Part shown: in pieces, positions 1 to 12,737 of the stretch
How positions within the stretch are numbered: position 1 is the stretch's first letter
Layout of the letters: every line of letters begins with the position of its first letter
NCBI RefSeq assembly: GCF_020379485.1
Contig: NC_063444.1
Location: 3,544,652 to 3,608,651 of the forward strand
Source of the DNA: Brassica napus
Taxonomy: Eukaryota; Streptophyta; Magnoliopsida; Brassicales; Brassicaceae
Reading direction: 5' to 3'
DNA: 64,000 nucleotides
Notes under the pieces: generated by a model
Seen by the model: the letters and a program-made list of their open reading frames with translations, nothing else
Database searches by the model: none
What the model was told of the DNA's origin: nothing
Position numbers and translations under genes: made by a program

Positions 1-727
1 CAAACTGCCATAACAAAGACTGTTTCTCATCAAAGAACCTCCACGAGTTCCCGAGGAGAGAGGAAGAAGTCACGACGCCGTTTTGTTCGATGATCCTCCC
101 TCTGTCGTTCCCCATGGACCAGTACGTTTGAGGTGTCGAGCTGTCAACGGATAAAACCATATCTCCCGATTTAATCTCGAGAGAGTAACTCATGTTGCTC
201 GAAGACGGGTTGCTTGTGAGTTTCATCCCTTCTTTAAAAGCCTGGTTTGTGATCAGAGTATCCGTAGGATGATCAAAGCTCTCCCAGATCGAAGCTCCGT
301 CGCCGGAGACAACCACGAGGTTCCCCGAGTCGCGAAGCTCCATTCTCGAAGCGTTTTTGTTTGCATCGTCCAATCTCCAAACCTCGGATCCTCCTTCTGT
401 ACGGAGCACGACGGTTCCGTTGTCTTGGAACTGGAGCTTGTCGGAGTTCGAAACAGGGGAAGCTCTGTTCGCCGACCAGATGAGTCTCGAGGTGGGTTTG
501 TGGACGATGCTGAGTGTGAAGAGAGTGACGGAAGCTGGAGTGGTTACGAAGCCGAAGCCGAAGGCTGAGCTGTTGGATTCGAGGAAGATGCCGTTGTTGT
601 TGATGTAGTTCATCTGAGTTCCTTCGAAGCCTGGTGTGATGCTGCCGGTGTAGGGTACACCGCCGTGTAGAGGATGAGGGAAGAGAGTTAGACATGTTGT
701 TAAGAAGACGATGAAGAAGCCTCTCAT
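1..727 (-). CDS. SD2-5: G-type lectin S-receptor-like Ser/Thr kinase, N-terminal part (SD2-5)
   Basis: The first 242 codons of a receptor kinase read without interruption from an ATG at 727 down to the window edge, so the kinase half lies outside. The protein opens with a hydrophobic signal peptide (MRGFFIVFLTTCLTLF), then a region containing ITPGFEGTQMNYINNNGIFL and a bulb-type (B-)lectin domain with SANRASPVSNSDKLQFQDNG, MELRDSGNLVVV and IWESFDHPTDTL. This order and wording match Arabidopsis SD2-5 (At4g32300), a plasma-membrane receptor-like kinase. In this family the lectin domain faces the apoplast and a single membrane pass leads to a cytosolic kinase. The mannose-binding motif of true bulb lectins is degenerate here, so sugar binding is doubtful. 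The start is chosen because it gives the signal peptide directly. The next gene upstream is more than 6 kb away. Confidence 0.9.
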   Translation of the reverse strand, partial: MRGFFIVFLTTCLTLFPHPLHGGVPYTGSITPGFEGTQMNYINNNGIFLESNSSAFGFGFVTTPASVTLFTLSIVHKPTSRLIWSANRASPVSNSDKLQFQDNGTVVLRTEGGSEVWRLDDANKNASRMELRDSGNLVVVSGDGASIWESFDHPTDTLITNQAFKEGMKLTSNPSSSNMSYSLEIKSGDMVLSVDSSTPQTYWSMGNDRGRIIEQNGVVTSSSLLGNSWRFFDEKQSLLWQF

Positions 728-2232
728 CGCTTTGCCTAGAATTTTACACTAAATCTTTATGGAAAAAAATGTAAACTTTTTTTGTGTGTGGATCAAGTCA
801 ATGGATCTGAGAAACAAACAAAAGAAGATTCCCAAAAGATGCAAAAAGACAAATCTCAGAGCGCTGTCAGGTGAACGCTATGCATCTGTAAATGGAAACT
901 GATTGTTTCTAGATTCATCGCAAACCTCCCCCGAGAAGAAGATTTCGTGACGGAGAAATAATCAAACAGAGAAACAAGAACTCGCCTTCGTCTTGTTAGA
1001 AAGTTTCAAACTTTTTCAGACCGGAATTGGGTAAAGGAACCGGAAAAATTGAAATTGAAATTGAAGAAGAGCTGGATTATTTGAAGGGGTTGGAGAACTC
1101 TGGTTTTGTGTGTTTTGCCTATCTGTCTCAGATTCAATGAAGTTTGAATTGGGTCTTTGATAAGAGAGGAAAGCGACAACTGGGGGGGATTGAAACAGAG
1201 AGAAGAAGGTTGTAACTTGTAAGAGTGTCTTAATTAATAAAAATCTGTGTGAGCCGTTTCCTTTAAATCCGTTTTCCTTTTTTATATTTTCCCTCTTGCG
1301 ACCGTCACAAACTATTATGGACAGATCCGACCCGCTTGGGTGGGTCTCTCTTTTTAACCAAACATGTTCTTAAATTTTTTCCAGACCCTTTTGACTTTTT
1401 GACTTTTCAGAGAGGACAGAAGAAGGAGACAGATGTAGTTGATTGTGTAATAAAGGGTTGTGTGGATAGGTTCGCACCGTACAGATTGCATTTATGTTTT
1501 CGTAAAAGAATTGCATTTTTACTGAATGGTTGAGGTGGAATGAAGACTATTCTTTTGTTCTTAACGAAAGAACAATCTGAACATCACTTGAGATTGCTTA
1601 AAATTGTGTCATGTATGAAATTTGAATTTGGTGTGTAATTGATATTTGTATTGCAGATGACGGATTGTTTTTTCGCCTTGTCATCACTAGTTAAAAGTTA
1701 CAGGTTTCAATTATGTTTTTAGTAAATGTAAAATCATACAAAATTCAATATCAAATGAAACCAAAATAAAAAATAATGTATAGCATCTTCGATACAAAAC
1801 GTTATTTTAAAAAAAAAAATTGAGTAACTCTGGAGTTTATTTAACTTTAGTCATATCCTATTTGGAGTAAAAAAAAAAGAATAAATTTACTTTATTATAT
1901 AATAAAAATGATTTGGGTGTCGAAACATTGTTCTATTCTAAATTCTATTTTGGAATAAAATATAAAATGAAATTGGAGGCAAAAACTCTCTTTTTTAAAG
2001 AATTTTAAATTGTATTCCAATCAAAAAACCTTTCTTCTCTTTTAGTCATGGGGAATTCAAAGATGGATCAGCCAACGTCAAAACATGGGTTTTTCGTGTG
2101 TGTAGTTTGAATACACATCTACTTCGTCTTTTTCTTTACCGTAAAAAAGGAAACTATGTTCAACAAATAACACCTAAACTTACTTTTTCCAATAAAAGTA
2201 AATAACACCTAACCTTACTAAGTCTTCCCATG
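728..2232. other. Spacer upstream of SD2-5
   Basis: This is the probable promoter and 5' leader of SD2-5 on the minus strand (about 728-1300), followed by AT-rich spacer with several poly-A/T runs between 1800 and 2010. I see no further gene. The short open frame at 1336-1533 has no recognisable protein character. Confidence 0.5.
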
Positions 2233-2521
2233 CAGGCCCGTCCCTCCAATAAGGGAACTAAAGCATCTGCTTTAGGCCACAAAATATAAACAAAACATTA
2301 ATACCATTTGTCACTGAATAATAGTTAGGTCAAATGGTTTAAAAGTTTGATCTGCATAGTTTGATTCTCTTTTTGTCCAGCGTAATTTTAATTTTTACCA
2401 TTCGATAACTCTATACCTTTTTGTATTGGCTGACTGTTACTATTTATTGTTGGTATTTATATAAGAGGCCACATAAATATTTTTTGTGCTTTAGGCCACC
2501 CCAAATTATGGGACGGCACTG
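2233..2521. mobile_element. Non-autonomous hAT-type element (289 bp) with 8-bp target duplication
   Basis: The element starts CAGGCCCGTCCC and ends GGGACGGCACTG, which are imperfect terminal inverted repeats of 12 bp. It is flanked on both sides by the perfect 8-bp direct repeat TTCCCATG (2225-2232 and 2522-2529). An 8-bp duplication with CA..TG ends is the hallmark of the hAT superfamily. There is no transposase reading frame, so it must have been moved in trans. Confidence 0.85.
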
Positions 2522-2529
2522 TTCCCATG

Positions 2530-5500
2530 AAATATTAAAAACAGAATATCACTCACAAAAACGTAGAGATTACGAAGGAAAAAAAAACTATGAATTATGC
2601 CTTTTTTCAAAAAAAAAAAAAAAAACTATGAATTGGGTTGGAAAAGAACACGAAGAGGGACGTGGGGAAGTGTGAAAAAATAGATTGAGGTGTTTGTTTG
2701 ATTGTTAAGGTAAGACTGAGTACGGAAGCCACAGCAGTCAGTATACCGAACTCCCCGTGTACTTTCTTACGTTCCATCAAGAATTTTTTACATACATATT
2801 TGCCCATAAGAAAATAAAATCTTTTTTAGACAAAACTAAAGAGAAATTGTGTTTCTTTATTATTGTTTAATCTATTTCTTAATAATTTATTTTTTTTTAT
2901 TTTTAAATTAAAAATACATATAGCAAATTTTGTCGAAAGCCACAAAATCAATTTTTGACCATTTTTTCAGTTTTAGGTTAATGGAAACGACAATTACTGA
3001 AATGTCCTCATTCCTAACCTATCACTTACAAGTTTATAGCGGCTGTTCATTTTTTTTTCCTCACCATTTCTTCACTTTTTCTTATAAATCTTGTTCCTTT
3101 TAATCAAAATATGATAGATCTTTACCATGAATTGAGATTTCGAGCGTAACATCTAGAAAATAAGGAACTTTTAACCTTTTCCGAGTAGTTCACCGAATCA
3201 TCTCGAATCGCCACGGCCACCGGCCGTTACACGATTTTCCGCCAAGTTTCCGGCCGTGGAGAGCGCGTTTTCGAACATGGGTTACAGATGAGTGATATGT
3301 GGATGTTTGAAAAATATGGATAGCTACATATAGAATATAAGCATGGAACGACACATGTGGATGAGTGTGGAAAGATAAGCGTGGACGGGTAAACATGGAC
3401 GGCTATTTGTGGACGAGTAAAATTAAGATTAAAATTTAAAATTCAACATACTACATATCTCATGGTGGAGGACTGTGACGAGCTCGAACCACCGCAGCTT
3501 CACCGAGCTCATCCACGATGATGTTGAGCTTGGAATCCATGGTGTGGTTCACCGGGAAGAGGAGCTGACTCGTTTTGACCGGAGGTTTTGGAGGAGGAGA
3601 TGACTCGTTTTAACTTTTTTGGTTTGTTTAGCTTTGTTTTCATCACTAAAGCTTGTTTTTTTCTCTAGACATGTAGTGGTAGTTATTGGTTTGAAATCAT
3701 TAATTTGTTCATCCTTGAGATTGTGGACACATTGGCAACCATATCACCGTCTTTCAATATGTTACATTTTGTTATATATATGTTTAGTATTTGATTTACT
3801 ACTCTATCCACCACATCAAGTTTCAATTCCCTATCTACAAATTTAAGAGATCTCTCTTGTTCTTTATTCATGGTTATGTTAGCGTCTATATCCACAGCAT
3901 AATCAAAATCATCTTGTCCCCGTCCACATACAAACATTGTTGTTGGAGTTGTGTTCTTAAGCTCAACTATTGTGGAGCTTACTCTGATGAAGCTTCTGAA
4001 ATTTTTACATGTATCATCCGTCCATGCATCGAATGTCTATTAAGGATCAAGTTGTCCACAGTTTATGGCTGGCCCACAACAAAGTGTCTCACATGTAGGA
4101 AGTGGTTCTGAGTGCAAATAAAAGCCAAAAAACGGCCTAGAGCTCTTCCATCAATCCACTGTTCTGGTAAATATCAAAATCTCCAATATGCCCCTGGTTA
4201 ATGAAATGAACCAAAACCAAATTACTCCTTTTTCACTACCGACGTGGTGTTTGGTTTGACTTCATGGTTACAATCTTCAAAGCAGATTCATCAACCCTTC
4301 TTTTTCAACGGCCGAGCGTTATTCCTGAATGTATGATTCATACTATTATCAATGCCAATTTTAAAATTTTCATTACTTAATTGTTTGGCGACACAGGATA
4401 TACCTAATCGATATGTTGTAACCTCCCCCTACCATTTAAAATTCTCGGTGATTTATCGTTGTTGCCACTCCGTAAACCAAGTCAATCATGTGAAAACTTT
4501 AACATGTAAGTAGTTTTTTTATGGTTATGTACTAGAGTAGCTAGATAAATATTGAGACAACTCTTGATTCCACAGATCCTCCAGAAGGGCACAAATATAA
4601 TAAGAGTAAAGTTTTCATTAAAACGTTACATCATATTAATTGCTCAAATGAAATGTAGTTGGGGAGTTAGCTTTGGTTTTAATGACCCGCAATCATCTAC
4701 TCCCATTCATATCCCTAAGTTATAAATTATTCTGAAATGAGTTGGCGAATCGCCAAGCGTATTATACATACATCCATAGTATTTCATACTAGTGAAAAAT
4801 GACAAGCATTAAATTATAAACATAAATTATTGGAAAAATAATAAACAGCTACGCAATAGTAATGGATCATAGTGATACAATTCGATGTGGCCTAAACAGT
4901 GACAGCACCATAGGTCTTTAACTAAACCTAAAATGCAACTTCCTCAAACGTGCATCTACCATTATTGTTTATATATATGCACAATTATGTACGTCTGGAT
5001 ATGTACTATTGTCATCTGCATTTATATATATAATATATATCCATTATCAATATATGTCATAGCTTCATGGTCCATCTTCTTCTGGAAGTCCTTTATTTCC
5101 AGTTGTATAGGTTATTTTACTTATGAGCTCTATATATCTTTATAATGTTTTATTTTTCTTTCTTAGAGATTTCAAATGTACATATGTGGAATTACTTCCT
5201 CGACGATGTGTTGATATATAACTTATCTGCATCCTATAACTTATTGAATTTAATATATTAAATAGATAACGTCAGTATGAGTATGATAACATAACAAATT
5301 AAAAACCGATGTCTAATTAATGCTAACTATAACTCTCAAAGCAAAAATGTTGTAAATATTCGTAAAAGATACTACGTTTATGAAATAAGCGAGACTTTGT
5401 TATATTTCAGGTTCGTAAAGTAAGAAACTAAGAATATGTGAACACAGAGCTACTTTACGAAAATGGAGATTAATTTGTCTTATTACATAAATCAAAGAGA

Positions 5501-7655
5501 CTCTGGGTTCACATATTTTATCTGCCTTTCCACATAAAATAGAATAAGATGCTTTTTCACGTTTGAATATGGTTCCGGATATTATATTATCATTTGTTAA
5601 CCAGGCAATTAGGTGGTTTGTAAGAAACTAAATCTTCTTCGTGGTACGTCAACGTGACATATCGCTCGCTTCATTGTTGGTATTTTCTTTCTTTCTTATA
5701 GACAACTCATAAGAAATTATATCACCATATCTTTACGTATTCTAAAAACATGTTTGATTCCGCCTATTCTTTTTTCAAAAAGACAATTATATATTCTTGT
5801 TGTTTTGTGATTATTGTCGATCTATTTAAAAAAAAAAAAATTTTATGACAAAGGTATGCATGGAGAACTAGAAGTTAATCTTTTTATCAAGACTAAAGAG
5901 TAGTCAAAACTCAAAAGCAATATATTTTTTGGGGTCTACAATTTAGTATATCAAAGCAGTAAAAATTGTATGGTCTGATGGTCTCATTAGTGGTTAAAAA
6001 TATCTGCGTTTTAGGTACTCCAGGGTGTAATCCTATGGCATCAGATGTTAAAGAAAAAAACACAAGAATCGTATATGTTGTTTAATAAACAATAACAACG
6101 TAGCTCTTTCATGCGTACATATGTTTCATGTATCTAAATATCTATCGTATGTTTACATATCATGATTTTACAGATGCATACAATAATACGTATGTAGGCA
6201 TGTGCGTTAACAAGAATAAGCAAATCTTATCTCAACAAATCACATACTATAAAACATATAATTTTTATCTTGCAAATCGGTATAGTTCGTCATGTATCTT
6301 CCAGTACAATCATACGAATGATCACATTTGATATCATCAGGAACGTGGTAGCCGTCAACGTACAACTGAGATTTCTCTCTGTTTTTTCTTTTATAAACTA
6401 GTACTATAATACATATATAATTGATCAATAATGGATCGCTTAATTCCAAGAAAAATACTAATTAAATTCAAAAGAACCGGTCATTTCTTGTCAAACCAAT
6501 ACGTAGAGAGTCAATTGGTCACCAATTTGAGTAATTTAAAACCACTTGGATCAACTTTTAGGTAAGACATAAATTATAATGAACAAGGTTATTTATATAA
6601 TAATGGACGACGTTGGGCAATGAGAAAGAAAAGCCTCACTCAAAATCCAATGAGAAATTACTTTTGTGAGGAGATTAGTAGATTACAAAAAGCTTAGCAT
6701 TTTTAAATCTTATTTTCCATTTTTTCAATAATGGACTGCTTTGCTGATATAGAGAAGTCTTGAGATCAAAGATTCATATTAGGTAAACTGGTAAAGTTTA
6801 AAATTAACGAGGTCTTCCCTGCTGTCAAAAGTTTAGTTGAATTATGCTTTGTTAAATGGTTTACAACAAGGGAAATATATTGCCTCTATGTTATAATAAT
6901 GTACAAGTGCATCTGTAAAATCAAAATATACACTCGTATAGATTTGGTTGTTGAGACATTTTTCTGCATGTAATAATTTTCTTTTTAGATTCATATTCGA
7001 GTATGCATGTAGTACTGCATGAGCTTTCATTTAGTGTGACTCTCAACTCAACTCAACTCAAATTAATTTAATTTTATGTTATAGTCTAACCGTAACACCC
7101 AACGTAACACACAACATCACATAAGGTAGATCTGTTACATGAAAGCATTAACGTATGCATGGGCATCAAATAGTGATTTTTTTAGTTTTCTACCTGTATC
7201 ACTAGAATAATTAGCATATAATTTGGTCATGTATGATGCAACGTAAAAACAAGTAGGCCCAAGAGAGTGGAGGGACTAATAAATGGACATACGCTGAGTT
7301 CAATACAAAACCAACTAACTGGCCCAAGCCCGTATCACAAGAGTTAGCATTGGTTAGCAGGTTCCTATCACAACTATTTTCATAAAATCTTACGAATATC
7401 TTGTGTAACTACTATCTATTGTGAAGGTACAGATGTAGTAGACTCGATATTTCGAAATCATGCTATTAAAAGTACATGGAAGTTTGATGATACAAGATTA
7501 ATGAACTGACAAATAGAAGACGAAGACTGCTCTGTTTCCATCATTATCTCTCTCTCCATTTACATATCTAAAGACACCTAAAACCTACAGAGGAACTAAA
7601 ATAGCTAACTAAGAGACATCCTCTAATACAAGACTCGCTATCTGACTCTCAATTT
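2530..7655. other. Long AT-rich intergenic region
   Basis: About 5 kb without a supportable gene. A stretch at 3185-3600 is locally more GC-rich and contains recurring words such as GTGGACG and ATGTGGA. It looks like decayed repeat sequence, but I found no termini. Open frames here (for example 3791-4111 and 6128-6331) have unbiased composition and no recognisable domain. The remainder is AT-rich spacer. Confidence 0.4.
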
Positions 7656-8935
7656 TCAGCTTTTGTTGTTGTTACTGCTGCTTATCTTACTCCGTTTTTG
7701 ACTAGGAGTTCTGATATCTCCAAGAGGTCCTAAGCGCAGAGATAGATCACACCCATCGAAGGTAGTACTGCCCTTTGTTGCATCAGTGGCAATCACAGGT
7801 TTGCTGCTCTTGTTCGACTTGTACGAGTCAGTGACATTGTTAGATCTTGGCAAAGAAGAAACCATGAATGAATAACACAAAGGGTAGCTTGAGTACTTGG
7901 AGACAGGGCATCTCTCGACCCACTTCTCTTGAACATCGCTGTGAAAACTCATAACCTGAAGATTCTTCGGACAAAAGTTGTTCTGTTTCATGAAGGCTTG
8001 GTATTGCGGAGACAAAATGTTGTCCAACTTAGTTGAGTCTTGGCTAAGATAACATCTGGGGTTTATGTTCCGTTGGCTTCTTGAAGCTCTCCTTGGCGTG
8101 CAACCCAAATGCAAAGCAGCTACAGAAACAAAAAGAACAAGACTAAGAAGAAGAATCAAGAGAAGTGTAATAGTTCAGATTGTATACGGTATACCTTCAA
8201 TACAAGGCTGAAGAAACTCCCCTTTTTCGGTGGTCTCATCGAGTCGGATTATGGTGTTAATGGCCTCGTTTGTACGGTCCAAAAGTGTATTCATGTCCAT
8301 ATACTCAGCCTAACAATGAAGTAAATCAAAATATATAGTCAAGACTCAACTAACTTGGACACTTTACTTACAAATCTATTATTTAAGTACATATACAGTG
8401 ACATGAGTTCCAATGTTCATTATGTGGAGCAGAACATCACAAGTAACACTGTATCTATCTCACTGTTCAATGAACTACTTCTCTGTTCCACAATAACTGA
8501 AGCTAAATTACTGTTGAGAAACAGTCTTTTAAATTTCGAAATTAATTTTTTTTTTTTGGAGAATGAAAATGTAATAAAGAAAAGAACCTCAGAATTGGCT
8601 TTGGAGTACATGATTTCTTCAGCTCTCAAGACAACAACAGGGAGCTTCTCTTGCCATTCAGTGTTCTTCTTGGTAGATTGGCTGTGAATCTCACAAACAA
8701 TCCTGCCAAAAAATAGGTTTCATATAACAATTGAGCTAAAAGAAAACAAAGAAGGGACACATGCACACCTCTACATACACTGTTACAGAGTGAGAGAGAG
8801 AGAGAGAGAGAGAGAAGATGACCTGAAAATCTCTTGGATGAGCAAACCCCTTATGGGTTGGTGTCTGTCACTATGCCAAACTCTTCTGATGCATTCGTAC
8901 GGTCTTGGTCTTGGCCCTGGCCCTGGCCTCGGCAT
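7656..8935 (-). CDS. Plant-specific conserved protein with EAR motif (At4g32295-like)
   Basis: Four exons (8935-8823, 8702-8588, 8309-8195, 8119-7656) join in frame to a 268-residue protein beginning MPRPGPGPRPRPYECIRRVW. The first about 130 residues (HSDRHQPIRGLLIQEIFRIV, WQEKLPVVVLRAEEIMYSKA, EYMDMNTLLDRTNEAINTII, EAALHLGCTPRRASRSQRN) form the conserved core of a plant family that Arabidopsis annotation loosely labels a histone acetyltransferase. I see no GNAT or MYST acetyl-CoA motif that would support that label. The C-terminal third is Ser/Asn-rich and contains DLSLRLGPLGD near residue 240, an LxLxL EAR repression motif, then a basic stretch (PSQKRSKI) that could be a nuclear signal. I infer a nuclear, possibly TOPLESS-binding, regulator. 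Intron 1 carries a (GA)n tract at 8792-8815. Confidence 0.8.
8792..8815. repeat. (GA)n microsatellite in intron 1 of the EAR-motif gene
   Basis: About 12 uninterrupted GA units lie within the first intron, close to its 5' splice site on the minus strand. More GA runs occur at about 8968-8981 and 9052-9062 in the presumed 5' leader. Confidence 0.9.
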
Positions 8936-10389
8936 CTTCTTTCCCACCACTTTCTCTTAAGTTCCTATGAGAGAGAGAGAGAGAAAAGACAAAGTCAGAT
9001 TGTTTTGCTTCCCCTCCTTTCGCTACCCAACTCAATAATATCAGTGTGGGAGAGAGAGAGAGTGTCTTGTCAGTTGGTCCGGTCCGGTTCGTTCCGGTTT
9101 ACTCCGCTTTTTTATGATTTTCATGGTCCGGCCTACCCTATAGTCTATTCTCTATACTCTATAGGATTGCAGTCCAATAAATTATTTTTAGATTATCCCT
9201 TTTCCAGAGATAATAAAACAAGAGCCTTCACCAACTACAGTTTATGTTGATAACCAAACATTGACCATAACCTAGTTCTACATATGATCTACATTTGCAC
9301 TAATACTCAAATGTAAAGCTTTATTTCAAAGGTATGCGTGATTGGGAAGACTAAAACATTAGATGCCCAAAACGTTTTAATTCACTATATTATTGCGGTT
9401 GAGATTTTTATACTATTGTAAGACATTTTACGTCTTTATGGAAATTTAATCCTTAACATATCGCTTTCATTCTTGAATATGATGCAATACATTTTGAAGC
9501 TTTCGCTATAATTGCTTTCTCAAGGAAAAATAAACTAAAAAGAGTAAACAGTACATACCCATAAAGAAACTTTACAAGTTTTATTGTTTGGTTGAAGTAA
9601 AAAGCATTGCTTTCGTACCACCTCGAACTTTTCGCTTATAGTTTAATCTCTGACACTGAAATAACTCACGATGACGACAAAAGATGTAAAATTTCTGAAT
9701 TGACAACCACAAAACAAAATAAGATCTAGCTGACCAAAATATAAATATAGCTCAGTAAATATTCATTGAAGACCCAAATTGAAACCACTCACGTCGCCGT
9801 TGTTGGAAGCAAGGCCCAAAAAGTCAGATTTGAAGGCCCAGTATGATGCATGCCGGGCACGTGGATACACAGTAAAAGCTATGTTGCGTTCGACATGAAA
9901 ATGTTTCCTAAAAAATGGATCGATTACGAAAAACCATGCAGCCACGTGATATCATTCAGAGGCTACTTTACTAAGATCACCTAATGAACTCTCTCTTGGG
10001 ATCATCTTTTCAATTTTTTATTATTAATTTTTTTTTTCTTTTTCTTTCTGATTAAAAAAAAAAAAAAATTAGACTAATCACGAACTGCCACGACACGTAG
10101 GATCCGCGCTACAGTGATGAACTTTAGGAGATAGGGGTTCAGCAAAGAGAGCTTTAGGAGAGAAGAATTCATGTGATTTTATTATTTTATTATTATTTTT
10201 TCTTGATTTCTGTGTGAACTCCTCTCATGAATCCTCAATGCGGATGCTCTAACCAACGGTTTCTATCGTACCACGTCTAGGACCATGAACATAATCGAAT
10301 ATTTATGACTACTTTAAATGGTCCCTTTTAACTCAACGAGTAAACTGGTATACGATCACTCTGTTGGCATATGATTTAGTTAGATTATA
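8936..10389. other. Promoter and spacer of the EAR-motif gene
   Basis: This holds the 5' leader of the minus-strand gene with GA-rich tracts near 8965-9065, then AT-rich spacer. The open frame at 8834-9250 (+) is antisense to exon 1 and the leader and is not taken as a gene. The segment 10100-10260 resembles decayed MITE sequence ending in an ATGCTCT-type word, but termini could not be paired. Confidence 0.4.
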
Positions 10390-10624
10390 CTCACTGTAAG
10401 TAGTTTTGGTTAAAAACACAAAAATTTTAAAAACTATTATGTTTTAAAAATTATCGTATAATAAATATGTTAGATATAACTTAACCAATCAAAAATAAAT
10501 CTATTTAATTTGATTGGTCACACTATATTCAATAAATGTAAAAATTATCTAAAAATATGAAAAATACTTACATTTTGAAATAAAAAAATTCCCCGAAATC
10601 TACTTACACGCGAAATGGAGGGAG
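10390..10624. mobile_element. Stowaway/mariner-like MITE, copy 1
   Basis: The right end reads GAAATGGAGGGAG followed by TA, the typical Stowaway terminus (CTCCCTCC inward) with TA target. The left end is a degenerate CTCACTGTAAG after TA. The interior (TTAACCAATC, ATTTAATTTGATTGGT, ATTCAATAAATG, ACTTACATTTTGAAA) recurs with divergence at 22.7-22.9 kb. No coding capacity. Confidence 0.7.
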
Positions 10625-10752
10625 TATAACAAACTGAGAAGAGAAAGTACAAGAATAATCATATAGTATACATACTATGATGTTGACCAAACATAATTAC
10701 ATATTTTATTTTCGGAACAAATTGAGAGAAATTGTGGCAAACGAAAAACTAA

Positions 10753-10908
10753 GAGCATGATTATTGGAGTTCTTAGCAGAATATAAGAACCCGTCTCTTA
10801 ATTTTTAACTAAAAAAGATAAGAACCGGTTATTAAATAAGAGTTTTAAGAGACGGAATCTTATATTCCGTTAAGAACTTCAGTCTAAAAACCCCTAATAA
10901 TTATGCTC
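10753..10908. mobile_element. Tourist/PIF-Harbinger-like foldback MITE (156 bp)
   Basis: Terminal inverted repeats start GAGCATGATTATTGG on the left and GAGCATAATTATTAGG as the complement of the right end. The flanks are the 3-bp direct repeat TAA (10750-10752 and 10909-10911), the TWA-type duplication of PIF/Harbinger MITEs. The whole element can nearly fold back on itself (paired AACCCGTCTCTTA and TAAGAGACGG-type segments). Confidence 0.75.
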
Positions 10909-11560
10909 TAAGCGTTATGTAAAAGCATATTAAATGAGAGGTTCGAAAACATTAATATTTTCTTTATATCACAATACTAAAAATGGGATAATCTCCAATT
11001 CTAGCATGTCCACGTCAGCATAAATAATCTTCCAGTCAGAACATTTCGTTTTCGGGCTGGGCTTAAATTTTTTTCTGAATTGACTTATGCGCGTGGGCTT
11101 CTTTTGATTTGGGATTGGGCTTTTAGATCATCTAATAATTAGACCTAGGTCTACGACGCGGAGCTGAAGTCGCGTGTCTCTTCTTGCCTCCTCTACCACT
11201 TCGTCTTCTCTCTTCTCCTCTGCCACTTCGGCTTCTCCCCCTAAACCATTTCGACTGAGTTTTAATCGATCCATCGATACTCCTTTTATGTGGTTTCGTT
11301 TAAGCTCATTTTTTTCCTCCTTCTTTATATACTCTGAAGCTTATAATTTCCTGATGTCGCGGAGTTAGCTGATGTCGTTAAGCATTTCTCTCCTTTTTGT
11401 TTTAGCTGCTGTTGGGTTGCAGTAAGATTCTGGTGTGAGGCGCTTGGTGAGTTTTGGTTGCTTGTGTTGTTGTTTTCCTTTCTCTGATGTTCGTAGGAGA
11501 GAGGCATCATTCTTGATGATGATGATGATGATGATTCTTTCTCTCTCTATGTATGCTTAG

Positions 11561-12737
11561 TTGGTGGATAAACTGTCGGTTAAAGCTCCTGATGGTCCAA
11601 CGAAGAACAAAATTTTGAAAGAGATTGCTACGAAGCATAATGTAACATGGGAACCATAATCTTTAGTTGAGCCAGATCCAAAGGAGACTATATTGATGGT
11701 CAGTAACTACATCTTCATTTCTTTAGTATAAGTTTCCTCAATGGCATTTTCAATTTCTTTGAGCAGAGTGGAGCAAGTTCCTCTTAATCCGTGAGTGGAA
11801 TAAACTCATATTCTTCAAGAATCCAAACAATCAACCTCCAGAGTTTCAACCTCCATCTACTGCTAACGTGGAGCAGGACTTATATGAAACTGGCGGAATA
11901 TCTTCCAGCCGCACTGCTTCTACTGATCACTAACGTCAAGATCCAAGACCTTCTGGTTAGTTTTTTTCATAAGAAAAAACTTTTTGTTTAATGTTTGTTC
12001 TATCTGTGTTGAAGCGTTAGATGTAACAAATCGTTTCTTCTTTTATACAGGAGATAAGAATGGTGGCAGAGAACACAGACCTCATCCAGGTTATGTGGAT
12101 TCATCTCCATACGAAACCGAATTTGCTAATGCTACAGCTGCTGCACATGCAGCTGCTGAATCTGCTGAAAGAGTGAGTTTTGCTGCACGTGCAGCTGCTG
12201 AGCTTTCAAGTAAAGAAAGGATGAGGATGACGATGCAGAGTTCCACAGAGTCGCCGAACTCATCCTCTTATGATAATATAAGAAACGAACCTTCACATAG
12301 ACATAGTAGCTCAAATGTACAAAGCAGAGGTTTTGTTAAAGAAGAAATGCCAAGAAACATTTATAGGGAAGAAGAAGATCAATCTACTACCAGGGCAGAT
12401 CTTTCTAAGAAAAATGTTGATGAACAATCAGAAAATGCTTCATGGATGAGAGGTCATTCCCGAGATAACTCATTGGAGATGAGGCAGAGTGATTCCTTTG
12501 CTAAAGTAGGCAGAGCGAAGCAGCAGGCAATTAAAGATGATGTCAACGATAGCTGTTCAGAAGATGTTCAACTCAAGAAACATTCAAGCTTGGCTTCATC
12601 GAGTTCACTCACAAGCAATGTTTCTGATGACAATAACATCATCTTTGAGGATAAACGATTTCAGAGCACTGTTGAAGATACAGAGAGAAAGAGTCATGGT
12701 CATGATGTTGCTCCAGTCATTGTCACGGCTGATAAAA
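11561..12737 (+). pseudogene. IST1-like (ESCRT-III regulator) gene fragment, broken
   Basis: Three exon-like blocks with retained splice sites (11561-11698, 11767-11955, 12051-12737) resemble the middle of a plant IST1-LIKE protein (family of At2g19710 and At4g29440), which regulates Vps4 at multivesicular bodies. Block 1 reads LVDKLSVKAPDGPTKNKIL, then meets an in-frame TAA just after HNVTWEP before SLVEPDPKE resumes. Block 2 has another TAA after SRTASTDH. Block 3 keeps a 228-codon open stretch with the Ala-rich FANATAAAHAAAESAERVSF and a Ser/Asp-rich tail. The N-terminal Ist1 helical domain and the true C-terminus are absent. Retained introns mean a segmental copy and not a processed transcript. 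Confidence 0.8.

Noticed and set aside
3190..4111. Several 68-106-codon frames in the 3.2-4.1 kb stretch
   Set aside because: Low-complexity composition, no splice-linked continuation and no motif; more likely decayed repeat.
8834..9250. A 138-codon plus-strand frame
   Set aside because: It is antisense to exon 1 and the leader of the EAR-motif gene.
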